From positions 1 to 64,000 of the forward strand of contig NZ_LGED01000001.1 in assembly GCF_001280085.1 (NCBI RefSeq): a stretch of 64,000 nt of DNA, written 5' to 3'. Positions 53,716-63,692 of the stretch are shown in pieces. Under the pieces are notes generated by a model that saw only the letters and a program-made list of their open reading frames with translations, made no database searches and was not told the DNA's origin. How positions within the stretch are numbered: position 1 is the stretch's first letter; each line of letters opens with the position of its first letter. This DNA comes from Saccharothrix sp. NRRL B-16348. Its GTDB lineage: Bacteria; Actinomycetota; Actinomycetes; Mycobacteriales; Pseudonocardiaceae. The position numbers and the translations under genes are program-made.

Positions 53716-54770
53716 CGCCGCACCCTCTCCGCCCGCCGCCGCAGGGCGTTGTTGACCAGCACGGCGGCCAGCAGCATCACGCCGAGGAACAGCTGGAACC
53801 AGTCGGAGTTCCAGTTCGCGTAGACGATGCCCTGCCGGGCCATGCCGAAGATCAGTGCGCCGATGGCCGCGCCGACGGCGGAGCCGAACCCGCCGGTGAG
53901 CAGGCACCCGCCGATGACGGCGGCGATGATGTACTGGAACTCGAGTCCGATGCCCTGGTTGGCCTGCACGCTGGTGAACCGCAGGATGTTGATCGACCCG
54001 ACCAGCCACGCCGCGCCGGCGGTGGTCATGAACAGCAGCACCTTGGTCCGCAGCACGGGCACGCCGACCGCCCGTGACGAGAGCGGCGACCCGCCGACCG
54101 CGAAGATCCAGTTGCCGAACCGGGTGCGCAGCAGCACGGTCGCCGCGACGACGGTGACGAGGACCCACCACAGGATCGACACGTAGAACGCCGTGCCGCC
54201 GAGGGTGAACGTGGAGGCGAACAGGTACCCGGCCGACGAGTAGCCGTCGGCCGAACGCATGCCGGACACCTGCACGCTGCCCGTGACGAGGCGGGTGACG
54301 CCGAGGTTGAGGCCCTGCAACGCCAGGAACGTCCCCAGCGTCACGATGAAGCTGGGCAGCCCGGTGCGCAGCACCAGCCACCCGTTCAGCGCGCCGACCG
54401 CCAGCGCGAACGCCAGCGAGGCGAGCAGCGCGAGCCACACGTTCCAGCCGAGCCTGGTCGCCAGGATCGCGGTGACCAGCGCGGTCGACGCGGTCATCAC
54501 GCCGGCGGACAGGTCGAACTCGCCGCCGATCATGAGCAGGGCGACGGCGACCGCCATGATGCCGAGGGTGGACGCGTCGTCCAGCCAGGTCGCGACGCCG
54601 CCCGTGCTGAGGAACCGCTCGGTCGCGACCGAGAAGAACGCGAAGACCAGCACCGCGCCGAGCAGCGCGCCGATCTCGGGCCGCAGCACGAGCCGGTCGA
54701 GCAGCCGCGCCGAGCCGACCCTGTCGTCCGGCAAGGCGGACAGCTCGGGGGTGTCCGATCGCGAAGTCAC
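53712..54770 (-). CDS. sugar/inositol ABC transporter permease
   Basis: A 352-residue BPD_transp_2-type permease (RbsC/XylH-like) with 8-10 hydrophobic helices. [19 protein letters not shown] and [21 protein letters not shown] are the family signatures. It starts at GTG 54770 and lies 11 bases after the binding-protein gene. Confidence 0.87.
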   Translation of the reverse strand: MTSRSDTPELSALPDDRVGSARLLDRLVLRPEIGALLGAVLVFAFFSVATERFLSTGGVATWLDDASTLGIMAVAVALLMIGGEFDLSAGVMTASTALVTAILATRLGWNVWLALLASLAFALAVGALNGWLVLRTGLPSFIVTLGTFLALQGLNLGVTRLVTGSVQVSGMRSADGYSSAGYLFASTFTLGGTAFYVSILWWVLVTVVAATVLLRTRFGNWIFAVGGSPLSSRAVGVPVLRTKVLLFMTTAGAAWLVGSINILRFTSVQANQGIGLEFQYIIAAVIGGCLLTGGFGSAVGAAIGALIFGMARQGIVYANWNSDWFQLFLGVMLLAAVLVNNALRRRAERVRR

Positions 54771-54781
54771 CGGCGTCCCCC

Positions 54782-55768
54782 TCAGCGGGTGCCGCGCTCG
54801 GCGTACTCGGCCACCTTGTCCACGTTGGACTTGTCGACGAAGCCGGGTCCGGTGAGGACCGGCTTGCCGCCGCCGACGGTGTTGGCGTTGTCGCGGTAGA
54901 GCTTGAGCATCACGATCGGCAGGTAGCCCTGCTCGTACTGCTGCTGGTCGACGGCGAACAGCACGTCACCGGCTTTGATCGCGGCGGTGACGTCGGCGTT
55001 GAGGTCGAACGTGGCCACGGCCGCCTTCGAGGACGCGCCCTTGACCGCGCTCACCGACGATCCCGCGACCTGCGGGTTCAGCGTGAGCACGGCGTCGACG
55101 GACGGGTCGGTCTGCAGCGCGCCCTTGATCCGGGACTCCACGTCGGTGGGGTTGTTGATGTCGACCTGGAGGTTGGTGACGGTGCCGCCGAACCCGGTGC
55201 GGGCGCCGTCGCAGCGCTGGTTGAGGCCGACGTTGCCCGCTTCGTGGATGACGCACAGCAGCTTGGTCTTGCCCGCGTCCTTGAGCTTGCGCCCGGCTTG
55301 CTCGCCCGCGACGCTCTCCTCCTGGCCGACGTGCGCGAGCGCGCCGAACGACGCGCTCTTGTCGGAGCCGGAGTTGATGGTGATGACCGGGATGCCCGCC
55401 TTGACCGCGTTCTCGATCGAGGTCTTCACCGCGTCGGGGTTGGCCATGGAGACCACGATGCCGCCGACCTGCTGCGACACCGCGTTGTCGATCAGGGTCG
55501 ACTGCCGGCCCGGGTCGCCGTCGGAGTGGTAGTCGACGGTGACGCCGAGCTGCTCGCCCGCGGCGGTGGCGCCGTTCTTCACCACGTTCCAGAACGCGTC
55601 GCCGGCCGTGCCGTGGGTGACGACGGCGACGCGCAGGTCACCGCTCGGGGCCGGGGCGGCGGCGGTGTTCGTGGTCGTGTTCTCCGCGCCGGGGCCGCTG
55701 CACGCGGCCAGCAGCGCGAGCCCGGTGAGGGCGAGGCCGGCACGCAGGGCCTTTCGAGTGGACGTCAT
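54782..55768 (-). CDS. sugar/inositol-binding lipoprotein
   Basis: A 328-residue periplasmic-binding protein of the Peripla_BP_4 class. Signal peptide ends at lipobox [28 protein letters not shown] and [14 protein letters not shown] are conserved binding-protein segments. ATG 55768 has GGAGAG three bases upstream. First transport gene after iolE. Confidence 0.87.
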   Translation of the reverse strand: MTSTRKALRAGLALTGLALLAACSGPGAENTTTNTAAAPAPSGDLRVAVVTHGTAGDAFWNVVKNGATAAGEQLGVTVDYHSDGDPGRQSTLIDNAVSQQVGGIVVSMANPDAVKTSIENAVKAGIPVITINSGSDKSASFGALAHVGQEESVAGEQAGRKLKDAGKTKLLCVIHEAGNVGLNQRCDGARTGFGGTVTNLQVDINNPTDVESRIKGALQTDPSVDAVLTLNPQVAGSSVSAVKGASSKAAVATFDLNADVTAAIKAGDVLFAVDQQQYEQGYLPIVMLKLYRDNANTVGGGKPVLTGPGFVDKSNVDKVAEYAERGTR

Positions 55769-55791
55769 CGTCTCTCCTCGGTGGGTGGAAA

Positions 55792-56652
55792 TCAGGCGGT
55801 GATCCGGGTGAGGTGCGCGAGGCTGCGCGCGGTGTCCCGCACGGGGGTGTCGAGCGGGCTGTCGTCGCCGAGCGCGGTGTCCTGCTCCAGGACGTACCAG
55901 CCGGTGTAGCCGGCGTCCCGGAGGAACGCCACCAGTGCCGCCACGTCCACGTCGCCGTCGCCGAGCGGCACGTACATCCGCTGCCGCACGGCGGCCGTGT
56001 AGCCGATGTCCCCGTCGCGGACGGTGGCGGCGATGTCGGCCCGCACGTCCTTGAGGTGCACGTGCCCGATGCGCCGGGGATGGCGGCGGGCGAGGTCGAC
56101 CGGGTCCGTGCCGCCGATGAGGAGGTGGCCGGTGTCCAGGCAGAGGTCGAGGTCGGAGTCGGCGAGGAACCGTTCGACCTCGGCGGCGCGTTCGACGTGG
56201 GTGCCGACGTGCGGGTGCAGCGCGGTGCGCAGGCCGTGGTCGGTGGCGCGGTCGCGGATGAGCGCGGCGGTGTCGACGAGGGTGCGCCACTCGTCGTCGG
56301 TGAGCGCGGGGCGTTCGTCGTAGCCGTCGAGGCCGGTCGCGGCGGCCAGCACGAGGACTTCCGCGCCGGCGGCGGCCAACAGTGCGGCCACCCGGTCGGC
56401 TTCGTCCACTGTGGACTGCTCGCCGGTGTGGAGCGGGACGGCGAGGAAACCTCCCACCAGTGCGAGACCGTGTTCGTCCAGCAGGGACTTCAAGGCTGAC
56501 GGTTCGGCGGGCAGGTAGTCGGGCGGGCCGAGTTCGGTGGCTCGCAGGCCCAACGACGCCATCTCCGCGAGCACGGTGCCGGCGTCAAGGACTTGGCCCC
56601 ACCCGGGCACTTCGGAGACTCCCCACGAGATCGGCGCACCGGCGATCTTCAC
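55792..56652 (-). CDS. iolE: inosose dehydratase-like sugar-phosphate isomerase, IolE-type
   Basis: A 286-residue TIM-barrel of the AP-endonuclease 2 family. N-terminal GAPISWGVSEVPGWG is the IolE hallmark; LCLDTGHLLIGG and IGHVHLKDV carry metal ligands. It dehydrates scyllo-inosose. GTG 56652 overlaps the dehydrogenase stop (GTGA). Longer in-frame ORF upstream is inside that gene. Confidence 0.82.
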   Translation of the reverse strand: MKIAGAPISWGVSEVPGWGQVLDAGTVLAEMASLGLRATELGPPDYLPAEPSALKSLLDEHGLALVGGFLAVPLHTGEQSTVDEADRVAALLAAAGAEVLVLAAATGLDGYDERPALTDDEWRTLVDTAALIRDRATDHGLRTALHPHVGTHVERAAEVERFLADSDLDLCLDTGHLLIGGTDPVDLARRHPRRIGHVHLKDVRADIAATVRDGDIGYTAAVRQRMYVPLGDGDVDVAALVAFLRDAGYTGWYVLEQDTALGDDSPLDTPVRDTARSLAHLTRITA

Positions 56653-57653
56653 GCGACAACCTCCGTCTCCACGCGAACCGGGGCGCCCGATCGCCGCGAC
56701 CGCTCGCACGCCTCGGCGAGCCGGAGGCTGATCAGACTTTCCCGCGCGGGCGACGGGTTCGCCACCGTGCCCGCCACGACCTGCGTGAACACGGCCATCT
56801 CGGCCAGGTAGGCGCGGTGGAAGCGGTCCGCGAAGCCGGGGTAGGCGTCGCCCGCCGCCTTCGGCCCGTCGGGTTCCAGCGACGTCAGCGGCGTGCGCGG
56901 GTCGAGGCCCACGGCCAGGGAGTCCCGGCTGCCCAGCACCTCGATGCGGTGGTCGTAGCCGAGCGGGTCGTGCCGACCGCCGGCCAGCACGGCGTGCGCG
57001 CCGCCCGCGAACTTCAGCAGCACCACGGCGTTGTCCACGTCGTCGGCCTCCGCGAACGCCTGGTCCACCAGCACGGACCCCGACGCGTACACCTCCACCA
57101 CCGGTTCGCCGACGAGCCACGGCACGGCGTCCAGGTCGTGGATCAGCAGGTCGCGGAAGATGCCGCCGGACTGGGGCAGGTAGCCGAAGTCGGGCGGCTG
57201 GGCGTCGTTGCCGAGCGCGCGGACCAGGTAGACGTCGCCGACCTCGCCCGCGCGGACGCGCCGGTGCAGTTCGGACACCGCCGGGTCGAACCGGCGCTGG
57301 AACCCGACCAGCACCTCCACCCCGGACGCCTCCACGTCGTCGACCAGCGCGCGCATCTCGTCCAGGTGGCTCGCGATCGGCTTCTCGCACAGCGTGGGCA
57401 CGCCCGCCGCGATCGCCGCACGCAGCAACGCCGGGTGGGTGGTCGTGGGCGTGGCCAGCAGGACGCCGTCACTCCCGGTGAGCAAGGCGTCGAGGTCGGG
57501 CACGCCCCTGGTGCCGGGCAGCAGGGCCGACGCCTGCGCCGCGCGGCCGGGCGCCGGGTCGAACAGGAGCACTTCGTCGACCTCGTCGAGGGTGGCCAGG
57601 TTGGCGGCGTGCATGGTGCCGATCCGGCCTACGCCGGCAACTCCGATGCGCAT
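56649..57653 (-). CDS. iolG: inositol 2-dehydrogenase-like Gfo/Idh/MocA oxidoreductase
   Basis: A 334-residue NAD-dependent dehydrogenase. Rossmann GVAGVGRIGTMHAANL, the conserved CEKPIA and GGIFRDLLIHDLD, whose His/Asp are catalytic. First gene of the LacI-controlled operon, so it likely oxidises myo-inositol to scyllo-inosose. Confidence 0.85.
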   Translation of the reverse strand: MRIGVAGVGRIGTMHAANLATLDEVDEVLLFDPAPGRAAQASALLPGTRGVPDLDALLTGSDGVLLATPTTTHPALLRAAIAAGVPTLCEKPIASHLDEMRALVDDVEASGVEVLVGFQRRFDPAVSELHRRVRAGEVGDVYLVRALGNDAQPPDFGYLPQSGGIFRDLLIHDLDAVPWLVGEPVVEVYASGSVLVDQAFAEADDVDNAVVLLKFAGGAHAVLAGGRHDPLGYDHRIEVLGSRDSLAVGLDPRTPLTSLEPDGPKAAGDAYPGFADRFHRAYLAEMAVFTQVVAGTVANPSPARESLISLRLAEACERSRRSGAPVRVETEVVA

Positions 57654-57689
57654 CCCGCTGTCTCCGTCCTGGTAGAGGCGGTCTCCGGT

Positions 57690-57719
57690 TAGAGCGCTCT
57701 ATTTGTTGGAGCGCTCTAA
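57690..57719. promoter_or_regulatory. two LacI-type operators in the iol promoter
   Basis: TAGAGCGCTCTA (57690-57701) is a perfect 12-bp palindrome; GGAGCGCTCTAA (57708-57719) is a near copy 18 bp further on. They lie between iolG and the divergent lacI-family gene, typical of a self-regulated repressor. Confidence 0.75.
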
Positions 57720-57800
57720 GGCTGTAGCGTCCGTCACACGGGTGTCAAGGGCGCGTTGCCCGCTCGTGACGTCCGCGACGCGCCAGGAGGGGAGACACCG

Positions 57801-58796
57801 GTGGCCAGACCCACGATGGACGACGTCGGGAAACGCGCCGGCGTGTCCCGGGCCCTGGTGTCGCTGGTGATGCGGGGATCACCGAAAGTGAGCGACCGGC
57901 GGCGGGCGGCCGTGCTCCAGGCGGCCGAGGAACTGGGGTACTCGCCGCACGCGATGGCGCGCTCGTTGGCCAGCCGCACGTCGCACGTGCTCGGCGTGAT
58001 GGTGTCCGACCTGCACAACGCGTTCTTCGCGGAGGTCGTCGACGGGCTCGACGCGGTGGCCGCCGAGCACGGCTTCGACCTGATCCTCAACACCGGCGGG
58101 CGCAGTCCGGCGCGGGAGCGGCGGGCGTTGCGGAGCCTGCTGTCGTTCCGGCCGGCCGGTCTGGCCCTGCTGTCGCCCGTGGTGCCGACGGCGGACATCG
58201 GCCGGGCGGCGGAGCAGACGCCGGTGGTGCTGGTGGCGCGGTCGTCCCGACTGGCCACCGTGGACACCGTGAACGACGACGGCGAGCGCGGCATCGGGTT
58301 GGCCGTCGACCACCTGGTGTCGTTGGGGCACCGGCGGATCGCGCACCTCGACGGCGGCGAGGGCTCGCAGTCCGCGCCCCGGCGGCGCGGCTACCTGGCC
58401 GCGATGGCGGCGCACGGGCTCGCGCCCCGGGTGGTGCGCAGCGAGTACACCGACGTGGGCGGCGCGCGGGCGGTGCGGGGGTTGGCGGGTGACATGCCCA
58501 CCGCGATCGTGTCGTGCAACGACTTCAACGCGGTCGGCGCGATCTCGGCGTTGGAGGAGGCCGGGCTCCGCGTGCCGCGGGACGTCTCGGTGGTCGGGTA
58601 CGACAACACCTCGCTGGCCGCCCTGCGGCACGTCTCGCTGACCACGATCGACCAGCCGCGCAACGAGTTCGGCCGGCTCGCCGCCGAGGCACTGCTGCAA
58701 CGGGTGCGTGGCGAGCGGGTCGAGCCCGTGCGCCACCTGCTGCACCCGTCGCTGGTCGTCCGCTCGACCACCGCGCCGCCGGTCAGGCCAGCTTGA
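57801..58796 (+). CDS. LacI-family transcriptional regulator of the inositol genes
   Basis: A 331-residue repressor from GTG 57801, with GGAGG upstream. HTH: TMDDVGKRAGVSRALVSLVMRGSPKVSD, hinge YSPHAMARSLASRTSHVLGV; ligand domain with IVSCNDFNAVGAISALEEAG. Divergent from iolG with two AGCGCT palindromes between; inositol or an intermediate is the likely inducer. Overlaps the SMR gene 3' end by 14 bp. Confidence 0.88.
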   Translation: MARPTMDDVGKRAGVSRALVSLVMRGSPKVSDRRRAAVLQAAEELGYSPHAMARSLASRTSHVLGVMVSDLHNAFFAEVVDGLDAVAAEHGFDLILNTGGRSPARERRALRSLLSFRPAGLALLSPVVPTADIGRAAEQTPVVLVARSSRLATVDTVNDDGERGIGLAVDHLVSLGHRRIAHLDGGEGSQSAPRRRGYLAAMAAHGLAPRVVRSEYTDVGGARAVRGLAGDMPTAIVSCNDFNAVGAISALEEAGLRVPRDVSVVGYDNTSLAALRHVSLTTIDQPRNEFGRLAAEALLQRVRGERVEPVRHLLHPSLVVRSTTAPPVRPA

Positions 58797-59091
58797 GCCC
58801 CACCACGCCGAGGACGATCAACGCCAGGCACGCCAGCCGCAGCGGCGACGCGCTCTCACCGGCGGTGATGCCCACCAGTGCCACGCCGACCGCGCCGAGC
58901 CCGACCCACACCGCGTAGGCCGTGCCGACGGGCAGGTCTCGCATGGCGATCGTGAGCATCACGAAGCTCGTCACCGCCGCCGCGATGCCCACCGCGGTGG
59001 GCCACGGCCGGGTGAACCCGTCCGACCGGCCCACCGCGGTGGCCCACACGACCTCCAACACCGCCGCGCCGAGCAGCAGCAACCAGGCCAC
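58783..59091 (-). CDS. SMR-family efflux transporter
   Basis: A 102-residue four-helix membrane protein of the EmrE/SugE class: MAWLLLLGAAVLEVVWATAVGR has the essential Glu in helix 1, and GTAYAVWVGLGAVGV the conserved GxAYAxWxG. Exports cationic compounds or guanidinium using protons. Starts two bases after the SDR stop, so cotranscribed with it. Confidence 0.88.
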   Translation of the reverse strand: MAWLLLLGAAVLEVVWATAVGRSDGFTRPWPTAVGIAAAVTSFVMLTIAMRDLPVGTAYAVWVGLGAVGVALVGITAGESASPLRLACLALIVLGVVGLKLA

Positions 59092-59093
59092 GG

Positions 59094-59834
59094 CTACGCC
59101 ACCGCCCCCGCGTCGACGACGAACGCCGCACCGGTGGTGTTGCGCCCGCCGTCGCCGGCGAGGTGCGCGACCGTCGCGGCCACGTCCTCCGGGTCGCAGT
59201 ACCGGCCGAGGGCGGTGTAGCGGCGCTCCTCGTCGGCGTCCGGGCCGTCGGCCGGGTTCATCTCGGTGTCGGTGGAGCCGGGGTGGACGAGGTTGACCGT
59301 GATGCCGCGCGGGCCGAGGTCGCGGGCCAGGCCCTTGGTCAGGCCGATCAGCGCCGACTTGCTCATCGCGTAGAGCGCCCAGCCCGGGTACGGGACCCGT
59401 TCGGCGAGGCTGCTGCCGATGCCGACGATCCGACCGCCCGCCGTCATGTGCGGCACGGCCGCCTGGACCAGCACGAACGCCGCGCGGGCGTGGATCGCGA
59501 GGATGCGGTCGACGTCGTCGACGGTGACGTCCTCGAACGGGCCGTAGGCGGCGATGCCCGCGTTGTTGACCAGGACGTCCAGCCGGCCGAACGCGGCCGC
59601 GGTCCGTGCGACGGCGTCACGCAGGGCGTCGACGTCGGTCGCTTCGGCTTGGACGGCGAGCGCCCGCACGCCCATGGCGGTGATCTCCTCGACCACCTCG
59701 CGGGCGCGGTCGCCGGACCGCGCGTACGTGATCGCCACGTTCGCGCCGTCGCGGGCCAGTCGCTTGGCGATCGCCGCCCCGATCCCGCGGCTGCCGCCCG
59801 TGACGAGCGCGGACCTGCCTTCGAGCTGCTGCAT
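59094..59834 (-). CDS. SDR-family oxidoreductase
   Basis: A 246-residue short-chain dehydrogenase from ATG 59834. TGGSRGIGAAIAKRL cofactor loop, NNAG, and catalytic S...YAMSK (Ser about 140, Tyr/Lys about 152/156). Substrate unknown. First of an SDR-SMR operon under a 46-bp palindrome, likely regulated by the divergent TetR protein. Confidence 0.87.
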   Translation of the reverse strand: MQQLEGRSALVTGGSRGIGAAIAKRLARDGANVAITYARSGDRAREVVEEITAMGVRALAVQAEATDVDALRDAVARTAAAFGRLDVLVNNAGIAAYGPFEDVTVDDVDRILAIHARAAFVLVQAAVPHMTAGGRIVGIGSSLAERVPYPGWALYAMSKSALIGLTKGLARDLGPRGITVNLVHPGSTDTEMNPADGPDADEERRYTALGRYCDPEDVAATVAHLAGDGGRNTTGAAFVVDAGAVA

Positions 59835-59848
59835 CACTGCCCCCAACT

Positions 59849-59894
59849 AACCGGAACTGATTCCGCTTGAGCTTAAGCGGAATCAGTTCCGGTT
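59849..59894. promoter_or_regulatory. 46-bp palindromic operator between SDR and tetR genes
   Basis: AACCGGAACTGATTCCGCTT and its exact reverse complement flank a six-base centre (GAGCTT). It fills the gap between the two divergent starts. Within it CGGAACTGATTCCG and CGGAATCAGTTCCG are each pseudo-palindromes, so two dimers may bind. Confidence 0.88.
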
Positions 59895-59917
59895 GTCGAG
59901 GTCGTTAAGCTGCCGAG

Positions 59918-60472
59918 GTGACGCGCGAGCGGGCCGACGCCGCCAAGAACCGGGCGAAGATCCTGGCCGCCGCCGCCGACATCGTGGCCGAACGGGGCAT
60001 CGAGGGCCTCGCCATGGCCGAGGTCGCCGCCGCGTCGGGCGTGGGCGTCGGCACCCTCTACCGCCGCTTCGGCGACCGCTCGGGCCTGGCCCACGCGCTG
60101 ATCGACGCCTCGGAACGGGAGTTCCAGGCCGCGTTCCTCACCGGCCCGCCCCCCGTCGGGCCGGGCGCGCCCGCCGCGGACCGGATCCGGGCGTTCCTGC
60201 ACGCGCTGGTCGACCGCACGCTCGCCCAGCTGGACCTGCTGCTGATGGCCGAGACCACCGGCCCGTTCGCCCGCTTCGGCGGCGCGTACGACGCCCACCA
60301 CCGCCACCTGACCGTGCTGATCGCCCAAGCCCGCCCGGACGTGGACGCCGCGTTCACCGCCGACGCCCTCCTCGCGCCGCTGGCGGCGAACCTGATCTCC
60401 CACCGCGGAGTCGAGGCCGCCAAGCTCAAGACCGGCCTGGACACCCTGCTGGCCGGCCTGCTCACCCGCTAG
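59918..60472 (+). CDS. TetR-family regulator
   Basis: A 184-residue repressor from GTG 59918. HTH: AKILAAAADIVAERGIEGLAMAEVAAASGVGVGTLYRRFGDR. The C-terminal ligand domain is Leu/Ala-rich. Divergent from SDR-SMR across a 46-bp palindrome, so autoregulation and control of that operon are likely. Confidence 0.87.
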   Translation: MTRERADAAKNRAKILAAAADIVAERGIEGLAMAEVAAASGVGVGTLYRRFGDRSGLAHALIDASEREFQAAFLTGPPPVGPGAPAADRIRAFLHALVDRTLAQLDLLLMAETTGPFARFGGAYDAHHRHLTVLIAQARPDVDAAFTADALLAPLAANLISHRGVEAAKLKTGLDTLLAGLLTR

Positions 60473-60481
60473 GGCCGCAGT

Positions 60482-60519
60482 CCGCCGGCCGGGCTCCTGG
60501 CACGGAGTCCGGCCGGCGG
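60482..60519. terminator. bidirectional terminator between tetR and tctA
   Basis: CCGCCGGCCGG and CCGGCCGGCGG pair as an 11-bp perfect stem, with an inner CTCC/GGAG pairing in the loop, between two convergent stops. Confidence 0.75.
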
Positions 60520-60527
60520 GCCGGGGG

Positions 60528-62060
60528 CTAGGCGTCCACCTTGGGCCGTTCCGGTTCCGGTGACGCCTCGGTCGGCGGGGTCGGCTTGCGGAACAGGCGG
60601 TGGAGCAGGGGCCAGAGCAGCAGGACCACCACGATGCCGTAGACGACCAGCGCGAACGGGGTGTTGACCAGGCCCGTCAGGGAGCCGTCCGACAGTTGCA
60701 GCGCACGCCGCATCTGCTGTTCGGCGGCCGGGCCGAGGATCACGCCGATGATCGCCGGCAGCACGGGCAGGCCGTAGCGCCGCATCACGAAGCCCAGCAC
60801 GCCGATCACGAACATCACCAGCAGGTCGAACACGTCGGCGTTCACCGCGTACGCGCCGACGCTGGCGAAGAACAGGATTCCCGCGTACAGGTACGGCCGG
60901 GGGATGCGCAGCAGCTTCGCCCACACCGGCGCCAGCGGCAGGTTGAGCACCAGCAGCAGGCACAGGCCGATGAACAGCGACGCGATCAGGCCCCAGACCA
61001 GCGCGGACTCCCGTTCGAACAGCAGCGGCCCGGGCTGGATGCCGTACTGCTGGAACGCCGCCAGCATCACCGCGGCCACCGCGGTGGTCGGCAGGCCCAG
61101 CGTCAGCATCGACACCAACGTGCCCGCCGCCGACGCGCTGGCCGTCGCCTCCGGACCGGCCACGCCCTCGATCGCGCCCTTGCCGAACTCCTCGCGGTGC
61201 TTCGAGAGCCGCTTCTCCGCCACGTACGACAGGAACGTCGGGATCTCCGCCCCGCCGGCCGGGATCGCACCGAACGGGAACCCGATCACCGGACCGCGCA
61301 GCCACGGCTTCCACGACCGCCGCCAGTCCTCCCGGCCCAGGAACGCGCGGTCGACCGGGATCGGCCTGCCGGGCTTGCGCCGCAGGTGGGCGGCCACCCA
61401 CAACGACTCGCCGACCGCGAACAGGGCCACCGCGACCACCACCACGTCGATGCCGTCGGCCAGGTGCAGCGAGCCGAACGTGAGCCGCTGCTGGCCCGTC
61501 ATCTCGTCCAGCCCGACCAGGCCGATGGTCAGCCCGATGAGCAGGGACGCGAAGCCGCGCACGCGGGACGCGCCGAGCACGGACGTGACCGCGATGAACG
61601 CCAGCACCATGATCGCGAAGAAGTCCGGCGCGCCGATGTCGACGGCGAACTTCGCCACCGTCGGCGCGAGCAGAACCAGCAGGACCGTGCCGATGATGCC
61701 GCCGACGAAGTGCCCGATCGCGGCCGCCGCAAGCGCTTGCGAACCGCGTCCCTTGCGCGCCATCGGGTTGCCGTCGATCGCCGCGACCACCGACGCGCTC
61801 TCACCCGGCGTGTTCAGCAGGATGGACGTGGTCGAGCCGCCGAACATGCCGCCGTAGTAGATGCCGGCGAACATGATGAACGCGCCGGTCGGCTCCAGGC
61901 CGTAGGTGACGGGCAGCAGCAACGCCACCGCCATCGCCGGCCCGATGCCCGGCAGCACGCCGATCGCCGTGCCCAGCAGCACACCCAACGCGGCCAGCGC
62001 CAGGTGCGTCGGCGTCAACGCGGTCGCGAAGCCCTCGAGGAGGTTGTTGAAGGAGTCCAC
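60528..62060 (-). CDS. tctA: tripartite tricarboxylate transporter large permease TctA
   Basis: A 510-residue membrane protein with about 11-12 helices. [28 protein letters not shown] and [28 protein letters not shown] are the TctA signatures. Works with TctB and the binding protein TctC to import citrate or similar acids. GTG 62060, one base after the tctB stop. Confidence 0.92.
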   Translation of the reverse strand: MDSFNNLLEGFATALTPTHLALAALGVLLGTAIGVLPGIGPAMAVALLLPVTYGLEPTGAFIMFAGIYYGGMFGGSTTSILLNTPGESASVVAAIDGNPMARKGRGSQALAAAAIGHFVGGIIGTVLLVLLAPTVAKFAVDIGAPDFFAIMVLAFIAVTSVLGASRVRGFASLLIGLTIGLVGLDEMTGQQRLTFGSLHLADGIDVVVVAVALFAVGESLWVAAHLRRKPGRPIPVDRAFLGREDWRRSWKPWLRGPVIGFPFGAIPAGGAEIPTFLSYVAEKRLSKHREEFGKGAIEGVAGPEATASASAAGTLVSMLTLGLPTTAVAAVMLAAFQQYGIQPGPLLFERESALVWGLIASLFIGLCLLLVLNLPLAPVWAKLLRIPRPYLYAGILFFASVGAYAVNADVFDLLVMFVIGVLGFVMRRYGLPVLPAIIGVILGPAAEQQMRRALQLSDGSLTGLVNTPFALVVYGIVVVLLLWPLLHRLFRKPTPPTEASPEPERPKVDA

Positions 62061-62061
62061 G

Positions 62062-62601
62062 TCAGAACATCCCCACCAGCGGCCCGCCGGGCAGCGGCAC
62101 GCCCAGCAGGTTGTTGAACAGCACGAACGTCGCCACCGACAGCCCGGCCGCGAGCAACGGGTCGCGCACGAAGTCGCGGCTGCCCAGGGCGTAGGCCGCG
62201 CCCCAGAACAGGATCGCCCCGGAGATCGGGAAGCCGACCACCCCGATCAACGCCGCGTTGGCCAGGAACGCGCCGCACAGCAGCAGCACGGTCCGCCAGT
62301 CGGCAGGCGCGGAGAGGTCGACGTCCTCGCCGCCCTCCGCCTCACCGCGCCCGCCGCGCAGCACGTCCCGCGCGAGCAGCGCGGCGACCACGATCAACCC
62401 GACGCCGACCACTATCGGCACCGCCTTCGGCCCCACCGGGCCGCGCTGCGCGAAGTCGGTGTGGATCCGGATCGCGTCGACCAGGACCAGCACGCCCAAC
62501 GCGACCAGCACCGCGGACACGCCCAGCTCCGACCGCTCCCGCAGCCACGCCCGGCTCAGGGGCTTGTTCACCGCCTCGTGCACGCCCAACCCTCCACTCA
62601 T
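62062..62601 (-). CDS. tctB: tripartite tricarboxylate transporter small permease TctB
   Basis: A 179-residue protein with four hydrophobic segments ([20 protein letters not shown] first). TctB subunits are poorly conserved; the call rests on size, topology and its place between tctC and tctA. ATG 62601 overlaps the tctC stop. Confidence 0.87.
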   Translation of the reverse strand: MSGGLGVHEAVNKPLSRAWLRERSELGVSAVLVALGVLVLVDAIRIHTDFAQRGPVGPKAVPIVVGVGLIVVAALLARDVLRGGRGEAEGGEDVDLSAPADWRTVLLLCGAFLANAALIGVVGFPISGAILFWGAAYALGSRDFVRDPLLAAGLSVATFVLFNNLLGVPLPGGPLVGMF

Positions 62602-63578
62602 GCCAACCCCAGGTCCTTGAGCACGGCCGCCACCCGGTCGTTCTCCTCGCGCAGGAACGCGCCGAACTCGTCGCCCGGCGCGAACGCGTCCGTCCAGCCG
62701 TTGCGCGTCAACGCCTCCCGCCACTGCGGCGTGCCGTGCAGGTCGGTGAACAGGTCCACCAGCCGCGCCCGGTCGGCGTCGGTGATGCCCGGCGGCGCGA
62801 CCACGCCGCGCCAGTTGTTGAACTCGACGTCCACACCGGACTCGCGCAGCGTCGGCGCGTCCACGCCGGGCAGCCGCGCGCCGCTGGTCACCGCGAGCAC
62901 CCGGAGCTGCCCGGCCTCGATCTGGTCGCGGTACTCGCCCACACCGGACACGCCGAACGCGACCTTCCCGCCCAGCACCGACGCCAGCAGCTCGCCGCCG
63001 CCGTCGTACGGGATGTAGTTGACCCGGCGCGGGTCGAGGCCGACGGCCTTGGCGATCAGCATCGGCGCCAGGTGGTCCGGGCCGCCGGGCGACGAGCCGC
63101 CGCCGACCGTGACCTCGCCCGGGTTCGCGCGCCACGCCCTGACCAGCTCGTCCAGCGTCCGGTACGGCGAGTCGCGGCCGACCACGACGATGTCCGGCTC
63201 CTCGATGAGCTTCGCGATCGGCGTGGTGTCCAGCAGCGACGACGGCGCCTTGTTCGTGTAGACGCTGCCGACCACGCCGAGGCCCATGGACATCACGAGC
63301 TTGCCGTTGCCGCGCTCGTTGACCGTGCGGCCGAGGCCGACCGTGCCGCCCGCGCCGGGCAGGTTGAACACCTCGGTGTTGCGGATCAGCTCCGCGTCCT
63401 CCATCGCCTTCGCGGCGGTGCGCGCCGTGATGTCGTAGCCGCCGCCCGGCGCGTTCGGCACCAGCACGCGCAGGCTGCGCAACGACGCCGTGGTGTCCGC
63501 GCCGGACGTCAGCAGCGGCGGCACGAGGACGACGACCGCCAACGCGCCGACGACCGCGACCCAGTTCCTGATCCGCAC
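62598..63578 (-). CDS. tctC: tripartite tricarboxylate transporter binding protein TctC
   Basis: A 326-residue extracytoplasmic binding protein from GTG 63578. N-terminal hydrophobic anchor/signal (WVAVVGALAVVVLVPPLLTSG), then LRVLVPNAPGGGYDITAR, the substrate-carboxylate loop of the family, and VNYIPYDGGGELLASVLGGKVAFGV. Longer in-frame ORFs reach into the divergent promoter and are rejected. Confidence 0.92.
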   Translation of the reverse strand: MRIRNWVAVVGALAVVVLVPPLLTSGADTTASLRSLRVLVPNAPGGGYDITARTAAKAMEDAELIRNTEVFNLPGAGGTVGLGRTVNERGNGKLVMSMGLGVVGSVYTNKAPSSLLDTTPIAKLIEEPDIVVVGRDSPYRTLDELVRAWRANPGEVTVGGGSSPGGPDHLAPMLIAKAVGLDPRRVNYIPYDGGGELLASVLGGKVAFGVSGVGEYRDQIEAGQLRVLAVTSGARLPGVDAPTLRESGVDVEFNNWRGVVAPPGITDADRARLVDLFTDLHGTPQWREALTRNGWTDAFAPGDEFGAFLREENDRVAAVLKDLGLA

Positions 63579-63692
63579 TGTGATCCCCGCCTCTCTTCCG
63601 CGTGGTTGGACATGTTGCACTCGTGTAAACAGGGAAGTCCCGCTTGCGCGCCTAAGGGTTCTTTTGTTCTTTGTGGTCATCGGGAGGTGCTG

